Assembly: GCA_947631435.1 (NCBI GenBank)
Contig: CANRLM010000016.1
Span: 1 to 39,652, forward strand
DNA: 39,652 nucleotides
From: an uncultured Akkermansia sp.
GTDB taxonomy: Bacteria; Verrucomicrobiota; Verrucomicrobiia; Verrucomicrobiales; Akkermansiaceae
Direction: 5' to 3'
Part shown: piece by piece, positions 1 through 8,104 of the stretch
How positions within the stretch are numbered: the stretch's first letter is position 1
Layout: each line of letters opens with the position of its first letter
Notes under the pieces: model-generated
The model's input: only the letters and a program-made list of their open reading frames with translations
Databases searched by the model: none
What the model was told of the DNA's origin: nothing
Made by a program: the position numbers and the translations under genes

Positions 1-71
1 TAAAATGCTACGCTCTTGGGTGACCGTTTATTTTGAGGCATCGGCCTTCGGTGACTTTTTCTTTTGAGGCA
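1..71. mobile_element. End of an insertion sequence (body lies left of the window)
   Basis: Read on the minus strand from 71 inward, the sequence is TGCCTCAAAA (71-62), then AAAGTCACCGAAGG, then a second TGCCTCAAAA (40-31) and a GGTCACC. The same word order (TGCCTCAAAA, short spacer, AAGTCACCGAAGG, later a second TGCCTCAAAA) occurs at 11688-11763, where it precedes a transposase-like fragment. I infer that both are ends of one IS family with repeated transposase-binding sites, and that the outer edge here is near 71. The transposase itself would lie outside the window. The IS family is not identified. Confidence 0.55.
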
Positions 72-354
72 TTACGAAGACGCATTGGAGAGAAGCCCAT
101 CAACAGAGAAAATGCTCTTGTCGCCTGATATTGTCGTTTATACGTATCAAAAATCATGACAATATTCAAGGAACCGCGTAATACGCTAACTTTCAATTTT
201 ATAATTCATAATCCGTAATTTGTACTTCTATTTGAATCTTTCTGTCCACCCCACCCCTGTGCCCAAAAATTCGGCTACGCCAAAGCTCCGCAGAAACGCG
301 TGCAGTGCGCTAATTATCAACCTTGTAATTCGTAATTCATCCTTCGTCCTTCGT

Positions 355-383
355 GCAAACGCCTTTCCCGATGCGTTTACCCT
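355..383. repeat. REP-like palindrome, copy A
   Basis: The arms GCAAACGC and GATGCGTTT flank a short loop and are followed by ACCCT. It is one of three similar palindromes in the window (others at 3296-3325 and 11987-12019). The shared form is roughly GGCAAACGCAT, a C/T-rich loop, then ATGCGTTTGCC. It lies about 280 bp from the IS end at 71. Confidence 0.5.
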
Positions 384-402
384 ATGCTTTGGAACTTCGC
401 GC

Positions 403-431
403 TTGCTAAGGGAATGCGAATATGGTATCCT
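403..431 (+). promoter_or_regulatory. Weak promoter candidate for the first LysM gene
   Basis: TTGCTA (403-408), a 17-nt spacer and TATCCT (426-431) give 4/6 matches at each box. Transcription would begin only a few bases before the ATG at 441, implying an almost leaderless mRNA. Confidence 0.3.
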
Positions 432-440
432 GCTGGGCGT

Positions 441-1292
441 ATGAAGAAGTTTTGCGAAGTCGCATGTTTGGGAATTGGTGCTTTGTTTGCGCTCTCGGCG
501 TGCAAAAGTACGGATGCTGACGGCTACAGCTCGGAAGCAGCCTTGCCGATGAGTGAAGTAGCGGACGGTGAAATACCGCCCTGGTTGCTGGAGGATGACG
601 GCACCAATGGCGGTCAGGTAGGAGCCGGCAGCCGCACCCCGGAAATCGCCTCCCGCAACGATTATGCAATTCCGGAGCCGACGAGTGCCCCGGCTTCTGT
701 CGGTTCGACCCGGCAGAACCAGCCCAAACTCGCGGAAAGTGGGCAGGACGCTCCCGTTGTGGAGAGTGTCGGCGCGGGCACGAGCTCATTTGACACCCCG
801 CATCCTGCTGATGCAGGGCTGACACCCACCGATACTTCTGCGGGCAAGACAAGCGTCGGCAGCGGCAAGAAGACGAGCAGCAGCAGCAAGAAGAAGATGG
901 CTGCCGCCAAGAAGCCGAAGAGACCCACCATGATCGTGTACAAGGTGCGGCCGGGTGACAACCTGACTCTGATTGCCAAGCGCAGTGGCACCACCGTGGC
1001 ACAGATCCGAAAGGATTCCGGCATCAAAGGGGACGTGATTCACCCCGGGCAGGTAATCAAGGTGCGCTACACCCCGAAGGGCTACAAAGCGGAGAAATCT
1101 TCCTCGAAGAAGAAGGGCTCATCCTCCTCCAAGGGCAGGACCCACACTGTTACCTCCGGGCAAACTCTTTCCGGCATTGCCGCGAAATATGGAGTGGGGC
1201 TCTCAAGCCTCATGAAAGCCAACGGCATCAGTGCTTCCCAGGCCACCAAGATCCGGCCGGGGCGCAAGTTGATCATCCCCGCAAAACGCTGA
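441..1292 (+). CDS. LysM-domain lipoprotein (two LysM repeats)
   Basis: The product is a 283-residue envelope protein, probably lipid-anchored and peptidoglycan-binding. Starting at ATG 441 gives a clean lipoprotein signal with lipobox LSAC and the lipidated cysteine at about residue 21; the frame is open further upstream but adds an unlikely leader. Residues about 30-165 are low-complexity, rich in Ser, Thr, Pro and Lys, as expected for a spacer across the periplasm. LysM 1 spans about 165-210 (VYKVRPGDNLTLIAKRSG...) and LysM 2 about 234-281 (HTVTSGQTLSGIAAKYG...), separated by a Lys/Ser linker. LysM domains bind GlcNAc-containing glycans. No catalytic domain is visible, so it may be a scaffold or hydrolase activator. 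It is followed after 35 bp by a second LysM lipoprotein and then an L,D-transpeptidase, suggesting one cell-wall operon. Confidence 0.85.
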   Translation: MKKFCEVACLGIGALFALSACKSTDADGYSSEAALPMSEVADGEIPPWLLEDDGTNGGQVGAGSRTPEIASRNDYAIPEPTSAPASVGSTRQNQPKLAESGQDAPVVESVGAGTSSFDTPHPADAGLTPTDTSAGKTSVGSGKKTSSSSKKKMAAAKKPKRPTMIVYKVRPGDNLTLIAKRSGTTVAQIRKDSGIKGDVIHPGQVIKVRYTPKGYKAEKSSSKKKGSSSSKGRTHTVTSGQTLSGIAAKYGVGLSSLMKANGISASQATKIRPGRKLIIPAKR

Positions 1293-1327
1293 GCTGAGCT
1301 TCCGGTGTACCATCCGAAAAAGAGTCT

Positions 1328-1909
1328 ATGGCCAGATTGTTTCAACTCGCAACTGTTGCCGGCGTAGCTCTCGGCTGCGCGGTGGGACTCTCTTCCTGCC
1401 ATTTTCTCAAGAAAAACGTTTCCTTCGTTTCGGATTCTGTTCGCTCCCCGCAGGAGGACCAGGTGGAGGTGGAAAAGAGCAACGGAGTGACCTCCCCTTC
1501 CACCGCGCCTGAGAGCGCAACGCCGGCATCGTCTGTCTCGCCCGGCTCCTCTTCCGGCGGCAGCATACAGGTGCAGAGTGGCGACACTCTTTCCGCTATT
1601 GCCCGCAAGCACGGCGTCACACTCGCCGCTCTCTGCAACGCCAATGGACTCACCCCCAATGCTGTGATAAAGCCGGGGCAAAAGCTGTCCCTGCCGGCTG
1701 TCGGGAAACACGTTGACGCCGCTGCTTCCGCTCGAGTCGGCTCTGCTGCACACGCCACCTACAAGGTAAAACCCGGCGAGACTCTCGGAAGCATCGCGGC
1801 TCGCCACCACACTACTGTGCGGGCGATTCTGAACGCAAACGGCATGAGCGCTGACCAGGCAAACAGAATCCGCGCGGGACAGGTACTGCGTCTGCCGACC
1901 GCACGCTGA
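1328..1909 (+). CDS. LysM-domain lipoprotein (second of pair)
   Basis: This 193-residue protein has a lipoprotein signal ending in lipobox LSSC (Cys24). LysM repeats span about 80-123 (QVQSGDTLSAIARKHG...) and 144-190 (YKVKPGETLGSIAARHH...). The linker between anchor and first LysM is Ser/Pro-rich. It lacks a catalytic domain, like its upstream neighbour, and the two may be an old duplication that kept the order signal, linker, LysM, linker, LysM. The gap to the next gene is 28 bp. A role in holding the outer membrane to, or remodelling, peptidoglycan is inferred from the domain and context, not shown. Confidence 0.85.
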   Translation: MARLFQLATVAGVALGCAVGLSSCHFLKKNVSFVSDSVRSPQEDQVEVEKSNGVTSPSTAPESATPASSVSPGSSSGGSIQVQSGDTLSAIARKHGVTLAALCNANGLTPNAVIKPGQKLSLPAVGKHVDAAASARVGSAAHATYKVKPGETLGSIAARHHTTVRAILNANGMSADQANRIRAGQVLRLPTAR

Positions 1910-1937
1910 GGGGTGTTTTCTCTTCACGCTTTTTTTC

Positions 1938-2822
1938 ATGGATACGACGCTCCTGAGTCCCATGCGCGTTGCCTGTTGCGGCTGTATTTTTCTCCTGCTT
2001 GGGGCATGCTCTCGTTCTCCGCAAACGGCAGGGCTTCAACCGGCAGCTCCACGCGTGCAAAAAACGGAGCAGCAAGTTGACATAGTGACGGAAGAAGATG
2101 AGCTGCTGCCCATGGCAGTAGACACGCAGGGAATGGACCCTCTGCAAATGCAGGGGAAAAAACGCGCGGGCTACACGAACCCATTCCCTGCAGGAAGCTA
2201 TGAGCATTTCGTCGCGGAAAAAGACTATCCCATGACCGCCCGCGTCTACTCCAACGACGACCTCCTGAGCCGGATCACCGCAACCAACGCGAAAATCATT
2301 ATCTGTTTACCTCAGCAGCGGGCGCGGCTCTATGTTCTTGGGAGAGTTGCCTTCGATTGGCCGGTCTCTACGGGCACGGATGGTCACGAAACCCCCACCG
2401 GCGTCTTCCGCATCATGGAAAAAAGTCGTAGTCACCATTCCGCCCGTTATGGAAAGTGGATCAACTCGAAGGGGCGTGTTATCGATTCCAATGCCGATCT
2501 GAATGCTTCTCATCCCGGCAGTGCCACCTTCCGTCCAGCCTCCATGCCATGCTGGCATCGCCTTACCTGGGACGGCGTCGGCATCCACGGCGGCAGAGTC
2601 GTACCCGGGCGACGTCTTTCCCACGGCTGCATTCGTACGCCATTTGCCACGGCACGCAAGCTGTATGAGTACAGTGTCGTGGGTATGCCGGTATATATTT
2701 CCCGCGCGGTGGAGGATTACAGCCGGGGCGGCACCGTACGACCCGATGACGTCAAGTATCGTCCGGGCGGCGATTACACGGATATTCCACAGCCCTCTTC
2801 TCAATCTACCTTAAAGGACTGA
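1938..2822 (+). CDS. L,D-transpeptidase lipoprotein (YkuD/ErfK family)
   Basis: The product is 294 residues. YkuD-family enzymes make 3-3 peptidoglycan cross-links or attach proteins to the wall, using an active-site cysteine. Here the signature has HGG with His217 and SHGCIR with Cys231, at the family's usual spacing, followed by a C-terminal tail. The N-terminus is a lipoprotein signal with lipobox LGAC (Cys24); an ATG at 1962 would give a shorter signal and is equally possible. The YkuD domain covers about residues 115-255, starting at IIICLPQQRARLYV. It sits downstream of two LysM lipoproteins, and together they form a plausible wall-remodelling set. A peptidoglycan-binding domain is absent from this protein and may be supplied by the LysM partners. 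Confidence 0.88.
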   Translation: MDTTLLSPMRVACCGCIFLLLGACSRSPQTAGLQPAAPRVQKTEQQVDIVTEEDELLPMAVDTQGMDPLQMQGKKRAGYTNPFPAGSYEHFVAEKDYPMTARVYSNDDLLSRITATNAKIIICLPQQRARLYVLGRVAFDWPVSTGTDGHETPTGVFRIMEKSRSHHSARYGKWINSKGRVIDSNADLNASHPGSATFRPASMPCWHRLTWDGVGIHGGRVVPGRRLSHGCIRTPFATARKLYEYSVVGMPVYISRAVEDYSRGGTVRPDDVKYRPGGDYTDIPQPSSQSTLKD

Positions 2823-2858
2823 TTTCATCGCTCTTTGTTTCTGTCATTTTCCCGCGTG

Positions 2859-3308
2859 ATGAGCACTGTTCCCCCCTACCGTTCCTTTCGCTGTGTAAAC
2901 CGCCGGCTCTATTTTGGCATGATGCTCTCCGTCACCGCCGCGGCAGCATACGCCTTCATTTCCGGACGCCTCCCTGAATTCTGGCAACAACTTGCCGCTT
3001 CTGCGTGCGCAGTCATCACCCTGCTCTGGGGTAGTTTCTACACCACACTGCACATAGAATTGCTCAGGGAAGGTATCTTATGCCGCATCTGGTTTTTTCA
3101 TCTCTTCCTTCGCTGGCCTCTCCTGCAGCGGGTCGAACTCTCAGAATTTGACGTCAAAGGCATTCAACATTGCTCCCTCCTTTTCGTTTTCCCCGGGAAA
3201 AAAATCGAAATCAGCTCGCATCTCTTTTCGCCGGACGATGTACGGGAACTACGTGATGACCTGTACGCGTGCAAATTGCTCGGAAGAACCTCAGAACAAA
3301 CGCATTAG
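2859..3308 (+). CDS. Small membrane protein, unknown function
   Basis: A 149-residue product if started at ATG 2859; a TTG at 2835 would add eight residues. Two hydrophobic segments near the N-terminus (MMLSVTAAAAYAFISG and LAASACAVITLLWGSF) look like a membrane hairpin. The rest is a soluble part with alternating strands (ILCRIWFFHLFLRW, LLFVFPGKKIEISS) that resembles a small PH-like or bPH2-type domain, a weak impression only. The gene follows the transpeptidase on the same strand after about 36 bp. Its stop codon lies inside the loop of a palindromic repeat. Function unknown. Confidence 0.6.
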   Translation: MSTVPPYRSFRCVNRRLYFGMMLSVTAAAAYAFISGRLPEFWQQLAASACAVITLLWGSFYTTLHIELLREGILCRIWFFHLFLRWPLLQRVELSEFDVKGIQHCSLLFVFPGKKIEISSHLFSPDDVRELRDDLYACKLLGRTSEQTH

Positions 3309-3325
3309 GAGATGCGTTTGCCCTG
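3296..3325. repeat. REP-like palindrome, copy B
   Basis: CAAACGCAT (3297-3305), loop TAGGAG, ATGCGTTTG (3312-3320) is a perfect 9-bp inverted repeat, followed by CCCTGGG. The stop codon of the preceding gene is in the loop. It lies between two convergent genes and could act as a hairpin at both transcript ends, but there is no U-run typical of an intrinsic terminator. Similar palindromes occur at 355 and 11987. Confidence 0.6.
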
Positions 3326-3440
3326 GGCAGAACCTGATTTTTCCCTATCAAAAAAGCGAGTTTTCCTCACGTCATTTTCGGCGGAGAGGACTCATGATTC
3401 AACACTTGTAATCTTGCAGAGCAAATTTTCCGGGGTGTTT

Positions 3441-6400
3441 TCACTCCTGATGAGGGCGTTTGTCCCCGGATGCCCCCTTCTCTGCTTTTTCGCCGTCGCC
3501 GGTCGCCCCTTGAGAAGCGGACATGTTCCGGTCACGCAAGCGACGATCCAGTGCGATACGCCATTTCGGATCGCTTGCCTGACCGTACAGGACGACATCC
3601 ATCATGAAATCCGAAAGAATAGTCAGCGGAGAAAGAATGACCGTAGGCAGACTTGAGATGCTCGGCCAGAGGTGACCGGAAATTTCCATGGTATCCAGGT
3701 CGATGCCCGCGACAAGTTTCACATCCAGATTACTTCCGCTGGCGATCATGTCTTTCGTGTAGATCCACCCGTTGGTGATATGGAAGTTGGCACGAGCTTC
3801 CTGCAGGTTGTAGGCGATGAGGTGGTTCATGCCGGGAATTCTGCCGGCCGTATTGCCGATACTGCCACCGGTTTTACCGACGATGCTGCCCAGTTTTTTG
3901 AAAACAGAACTGATCATCCGCGAAAGGAACCCAGGCTTCTTTTCCGGCTTGCCCATTTTCGTGCGAGCCTCCTGCTCCATGCGTTCAAAATGCTTCGGCA
4001 GATCAGTGATCAGGGAGCCGACAGGACGGAAAATGCTCAGGGATATAAGATCCCCATCCTTAATATGCAGGTTGCCATAGGCACGGATTTTATCGAGATC
4101 CGGGCTGGGAGAATTGAAACGGATTTCCCCGTTGCAAAGAGCCGGAGCCTGCTTGCTGTCATAAGCTGCGGCAATGTTCTTCAAATTCATACACTGGGCG
4201 CGGACATAGCCATCAAAGCCTGTGTGATGCCCGGAAGTAAGAATACGCACACTACCGTTTAAAACCCCATCCCAGGTGCGAGCATTCAAGCGATCCAGCA
4301 GCACAGCGGAGTCCGACAGGGAGATGAAGCCGGAAAAATCGTCCATGGGAATCTCCGTGCCGAGAAAGTGGAAAAAAGCGCCCTGGGGAGCTTTCACGCG
4401 GATGGTCCCACGCATCGACTCCTTGCAATCATCGTAAATCGGAAAGAGGCAATACGTCGTCTCTACCGTGGCAGGCCGCGACAGGTGGATATCTTCCAAA
4501 AAGCCGTAGAGATCCGCGAAGAACATGCCCAGCGAATAGGCGGGGTACACGGTTCCACTGATCTGCCGGAGCTCTACAAAGCTGTGCTCCACATCGATCA
4601 CCACCGCCTGCCCGCTGAGACGAGTCTCACGCACCCCTTGCTTAATCTTATTTTTGCTCAACCACGGCGCGTTGTCGTACACCAGCAAAGGATCCCGAAT
4701 GGTGATGACTGTTTCATCCGGTATCGGTGTGCCATCCTCCTTCCGGCAGCCGAGCCGCACGTGGGCTATGACAGCACAGGAAGCGCGATTAACCTTGGTG
4801 TAAGGATTGCTGCCCAGATCGCGGCGCAGACGCTCACCTCCATCCGGCGTGTCTTCAATCACCGAAAGGAGGTATTCCGCATTCTCCAAATTGACGCGGC
4901 AGTAGGAATCCACAGCGGTTCCCGAACTCAGATCGACATCCACCGCGATGTCCGTGATGGTGGAACGGGAAGCGCCGTTGAAACGAAAATCACGGATAAT
5001 GGAGTGAGCGTCTTCATTGTCGATGAGCGCATCTACAATATCGGGACGAATGGTGTTAGTGCCCGTCACGCGAAATTTTCCGGTGGTGCTGCCACGGATA
5101 TCGGCATTGAACTTTCCGGTTTCATGCGTGACATCCAGATGCACATTGAAGGCGATCTGATCATCCGTTGATCGCTGAGCACGAATGACCGCCGCCACAT
5201 CCAGAGGAATCTGTCTCCCAAGAAAAACCTTCCGGCGGTGCGGGGTACGAATGAGCCCCGGCGCCTGCAACTCGGCATTTGCCTGCAGAAGGCGCAAATT
5301 CGCATCCAGTGTGGCAGATCCTCGCGCTGTAAGTTCCTGCGGCATCTGCAGATCCTCAATTTCAGTTTGGAGCAGACCCGGCACGAGAGCAAGCACGTCA
5401 CCCGGCGCGCGCAGTTGCACATCGCGCAGGACGATTTCCTGAGGATTGCTCCAATCTGCCACGGCTCCCAGAGAAGCAGGAACAGCATCTGATTGTGCGG
5501 GGGTGAAGGAAAGATTGACGTGCCCCCCGGTTTGTTCTTGCAGGCGAATGTCAACAGACGCTTCGCCGAGAGCAACCCCATCGCGAAGCAAACCGTGCAA
5601 TCCGGTCTGCAGATGAGCCGACGAGAAAAATTTCCCATCCGCAGGAGACAGCCTGAGTCCTTCCACATCATCGAGCGTGAGTTCAACGGACTGCGCCTTC
5701 CAGTCTCCGTGCACAACATCCTGCACCTGCGCGACAAGAGCAGCGGATGCGGCAGAAATCAGAATACCATTTTCATTGAACTGCACATCCTGCGATACGA
5801 AGTTGACTCGAAGTGCATTCGCAGAGAAGGGAGCGGAAACTTGCGTCACTTTTTCCTCCGGTCCTTCTGTCCCATTTCCCTCCATCTCTTTTTCCGTCGG
5901 CGCAGCAGAGACGGTTTGCGCAGCCGGCGAAATCCCGGTGACAGCCGCTGCTGCCTTTAATTCAGCCTGCGCCATCTTCACCTGCTTCGGCAGACCGGCA
6001 GAGGTGAGGGAGGAACCGTGCAAAACCACCTCGAGAACGGGCTCGCTGATTTGCCAGGATGGAACATCTCCTTGCCGTACGGGGAGATCGGCCTGTTGCG
6101 CGCGAAGTGTGAGCCGTATCTGCCGCATTGACCCGGGATCATTGCTAGTCAGATTTTCCACACCCTCCAGGTGTAACTCCAAATACGGCTCCTCGAGGTG
6201 ATGACCGAGGTATGACAAGCTCTTCGTGTTAAGCTTCAACCCGAGCATGTGGAAGGTCGGCACAAAATCCTGCCATTCCGTGCCGCCGGGCTTAAAGGTG
6301 GGGGCATCCAGCCGCGCGTGCACCTGCAGTTTTACACGGTCGTCGAGTACGAGGCCTTCCGGAAGGTCGGGCTCCAGGCCTGCCAGATCCCGCAGGAGAG

Positions 6401-7664
6401 AAAACACCCGCTGCACCTGAAGATCCGCAGCAATCTGGGCCTGTCCCTCGCCGCCTTTTGCGGTTGCCTGCACCTGCAACGAACCATCCGGGAGCTTGAG
6501 TTCAAGGCGGTCGATGTTGTAATCGCCGTTGTTGTAGAAGAACGAAAGGTAAAGTTCCTCTACAAGGGAGCTGCCAACTTTCAACTGCTTCTGCTCAACA
6601 CGTCCGCGTAGACGCGCACTGCTCAAGGAGAAATTTTCCTCAAAAACCACATCTCCCTCTAAGTTGACGTGAGGCGGATTCTCCGGAGTGTGGGAGAACT
6701 TGCTGAGGAAGACATGCGCCTCCTCTCCGCCGAAGCGCTGCATCATGGCCAGCAGGGCGGCATTGCTGCGCATGTGGAAAGAGAGGTGACGATCACCGAT
6801 AGAATACGATCCCTGCAACGAAGCGGAAGAATCAGGCTCCACCGTACGAAATTTCAGCGAATTAATGGTAACCGTTTCGTGAGCATATTCGACGTCGACC
6901 TCCGTATCGCGAAAGAGGAAAGGTCCGCTGTCATAGCTGGGAATTCTACCGCGCACGGAGATGCGCCATTCATCCTCCCCGTTGATACGCAGGTCGAGCG
7001 AAGGCGTTTCCTCCGCATTCCAGTGTTGTTCTTCAATTGTGGTGACAATCCGATCAAGCAACTCCCGGCGCTCGCCGGAAAGCTGCTTAAAATCTGCCTT
7101 TTTCGTGCTTTTTGGCTGGTCTCTCCGGGGAAACTGAAGAAGCATTTTGCGCGATACGCTGCCGCTCACGGTGACAGGAATACCCTGCACTTGAAGCGTT
7201 CCATTCGTGAGCCGCAGCGCATCTCCATAGCCATTACCAAGCAGCTTCAAATCACTCACATGGAAATCGCGCTCCCCGGCTTTTTCTCCCAGTGGAATTC
7301 GGATATCACCACCCTCAACCCGCAGGATGCTCGGCCAAATTTCACCCCGCAGAAGACGGGAAAAATTCAATCCGACTGTGACACGCTGCACAGTCGCAAG
7401 GGGAGCCTTCTGACCCTCGGCATCCGGGTAGATCGCGATGCCCTCCACGCGGAGAGCCGGACCCTGCACCATATCGGCGCGCGCACTTTCAAGCTTCAGA
7501 TAGACACCCTGCTCGGCAGCCCGCTCTTCAGCATAACGCAGAAGAAACTCCGGAAACCCGCGCGTGCCGAGCCACGCGATGACAACACCTATCGCCGTAA
7601 CTACCAGCAGACAGAGTGTCGGCAGGAGGGACCCGACTCGTCGTATGTTGAGTTTGCCCGCCAT
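3441..7664 (-). CDS. Giant AsmA-like envelope protein
   Basis: A 1407-residue protein with one N-terminal membrane segment (about residues 11-32, LLPTLCLLVVTAIGVVIAWLG) followed by a very long beta-rich periplasmic region. The composition and repeated beta patterns fit the AsmA/YhdP superfamily, whose larger members are thought to form grooves that carry phospholipids to the outer membrane. The C-terminal part (about 1290-1380) has typical AsmA-type phrases: an N-x-HITNGWIYT strand, a VKLVAGIDL segment, then ISGHLWP and LSPLTILSDF. It ends with a charged tail. Around residues 575-620 there is a low-complexity Ala/Glu/Thr linker. It is last in the nusA-infB-rbfA transcription unit, 38 bp after rbfA. 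That makes envelope-lipid transport co-expressed with translation factors, an unusual pairing. The family assignment comes from overall character, not a diagnostic motif. Confidence 0.7.
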   Translation of the reverse strand: MAGKLNIRRVGSLLPTLCLLVVTAIGVVIAWLGTRGFPEFLLRYAEERAAEQGVYLKLESARADMVQGPALRVEGIAIYPDAEGQKAPLATVQRVTVGLNFSRLLRGEIWPSILRVEGGDIRIPLGEKAGERDFHVSDLKLLGNGYGDALRLTNGTLQVQGIPVTVSGSVSRKMLLQFPRRDQPKSTKKADFKQLSGERRELLDRIVTTIEEQHWNAEETPSLDLRINGEDEWRISVRGRIPSYDSGPFLFRDTEVDVEYAHETVTINSLKFRTVEPDSSASLQGSYSIGDRHLSFHMRSNAALLAMMQRFGGEEAHVFLSKFSHTPENPPHVNLEGDVVFEENFSLSSARLRGRVEQKQLKVGSSLVEELYLSFFYNNGDYNIDRLELKLPDGSLQVQATAKGGEGQAQIAADLQVQRVFSLLRDLAGLEPDLPEGLVLDDRVKLQVHARLDAPTFKPGGTEWQDFVPTFHMLGLKLNTKSLSYLGHHLEEPYLELHLEGVENLTSNDPGSMRQIRLTLRAQQADLPVRQGDVPSWQISEPVLEVVLHGSSLTSAGLPKQVKMAQAELKAAAAVTGISPAAQTVSAAPTEKEMEGNGTEGPEEKVTQVSAPFSANALRVNFVSQDVQFNENGILISAASAALVAQVQDVVHGDWKAQSVELTLDDVEGLRLSPADGKFFSSAHLQTGLHGLLRDGVALGEASVDIRLQEQTGGHVNLSFTPAQSDAVPASLGAVADWSNPQEIVLRDVQLRAPGDVLALVPGLLQTEIEDLQMPQELTARGSATLDANLRLLQANAELQAPGLIRTPHRRKVFLGRQIPLDVAAVIRAQRSTDDQIAFNVHLDVTHETGKFNADIRGSTTGKFRVTGTNTIRPDIVDALIDNEDAHSIIRDFRFNGASRSTITDIAVDVDLSSGTAVDSYCRVNLENAEYLLSVIEDTPDGGERLRRDLGSNPYTKVNRASCAVIAHVRLGCRKEDGTPIPDETVITIRDPLLVYDNAPWLSKNKIKQGVRETRLSGQAVVIDVEHSFVELRQISGTVYPAYSLGMFFADLYGFLEDIHLSRPATVETTYCLFPIYDDCKESMRGTIRVKAPQGAFFHFLGTEIPMDDFSGFISLSDSAVLLDRLNARTWDGVLNGSVRILTSGHHTGFDGYVRAQCMNLKNIAAAYDSKQAPALCNGEIRFNSPSPDLDKIRAYGNLHIKDGDLISLSIFRPVGSLITDLPKHFERMEQEARTKMGKPEKKPGFLSRMISSVFKKLGSIVGKTGGSIGNTAGRIPGMNHLIAYNLQEARANFHITNGWIYTKDMIASGSNLDVKLVAGIDLDTMEISGHLWPSISSLPTVILSPLTILSDFMMDVVLYGQASDPKWRIALDRRLRDRNMSASQGATGDGEKAEKGASGDKRPHQE

Positions 7665-7702
7665 GAGATGATGTCGTTTTCAGGTGGGTGATGATGTAAG
7701 AC

Positions 7703-8092
7703 TCACGGAAGCTCCGGATCACTCTCCCCCTCCGGGAGAGGAGGAGCCTTCGGAAGATTTTGTTCAATATCATCCAGCAGGTTGACGATCTCCACCCCAC
7801 GCCGCGCAGAATCGTCGTGCCGAAAAGTCAGACGCGGTGTATGACGTAACACCACGCGCCGACTTACGGCGCTCTGGATCGCTCCGCGCCGACGACTCAG
7901 AAAATCCACCACTGCAACGGCAGACATCCTTCCCACCGCGCCGACCCAAACGCGGGCTTCGCGCAAGTCATCCGTCACTTCGACATCCAGAATGGAAACG
8001 ATGGTGCCGGGCCACTCAAATTCCCGCTGCACAAAAGCCCCTATTTCCCGCTTGAGCAGTTCATTCACTTTGTCTAAGCGGTGAGCAGCCAT
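7703..8092 (-). CDS. rbfA: Ribosome-binding factor A
   Basis: RbfA is a KH-fold protein that binds the immature 30S subunit and helps process the 5' end of 16S rRNA. This 129-residue product has the normal length and typical features: N-terminal R-x-D-K-V-N-E-L-L-K-R-E-I, the ILDVEVTDDLREARVWV strand region, and the family's TPRLTFRHDDS stretch near residue 85-95. The C-terminal tail is Pro/Glu-rich. It starts 12 bp after infB and belongs to the nusA-infB-rbfA unit, an order conserved in many bacteria. Confidence 0.93.
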   Translation of the reverse strand: MAAHRLDKVNELLKREIGAFVQREFEWPGTIVSILDVEVTDDLREARVWVGAVGRMSAVAVVDFLSRRRGAIQSAVSRRVVLRHTPRLTFRHDDSARRGVEIVNLLDDIEQNLPKAPPLPEGESDPELP

Positions 8093-8104
8093 AGATGAGA
8101 AGTA

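Larger units (their letters stand above)
72..440. other. Intergenic region, no gene seen
   Basis: No reading frame here looks like a protein. The stretch holds reiterated AT-rich words (variants of TAATTCGTAATTC around 193-215 and 323-341), a palindromic repeat copy at 355-383, and a weak promoter candidate for the LysM gene at 403-431. Confidence 0.6.

Noticed and set aside
8..196. 62-codon minus-strand frame through the IS end
   Set aside because: Its C-terminal half is just the translated IS end repeats; no independent support for a protein.
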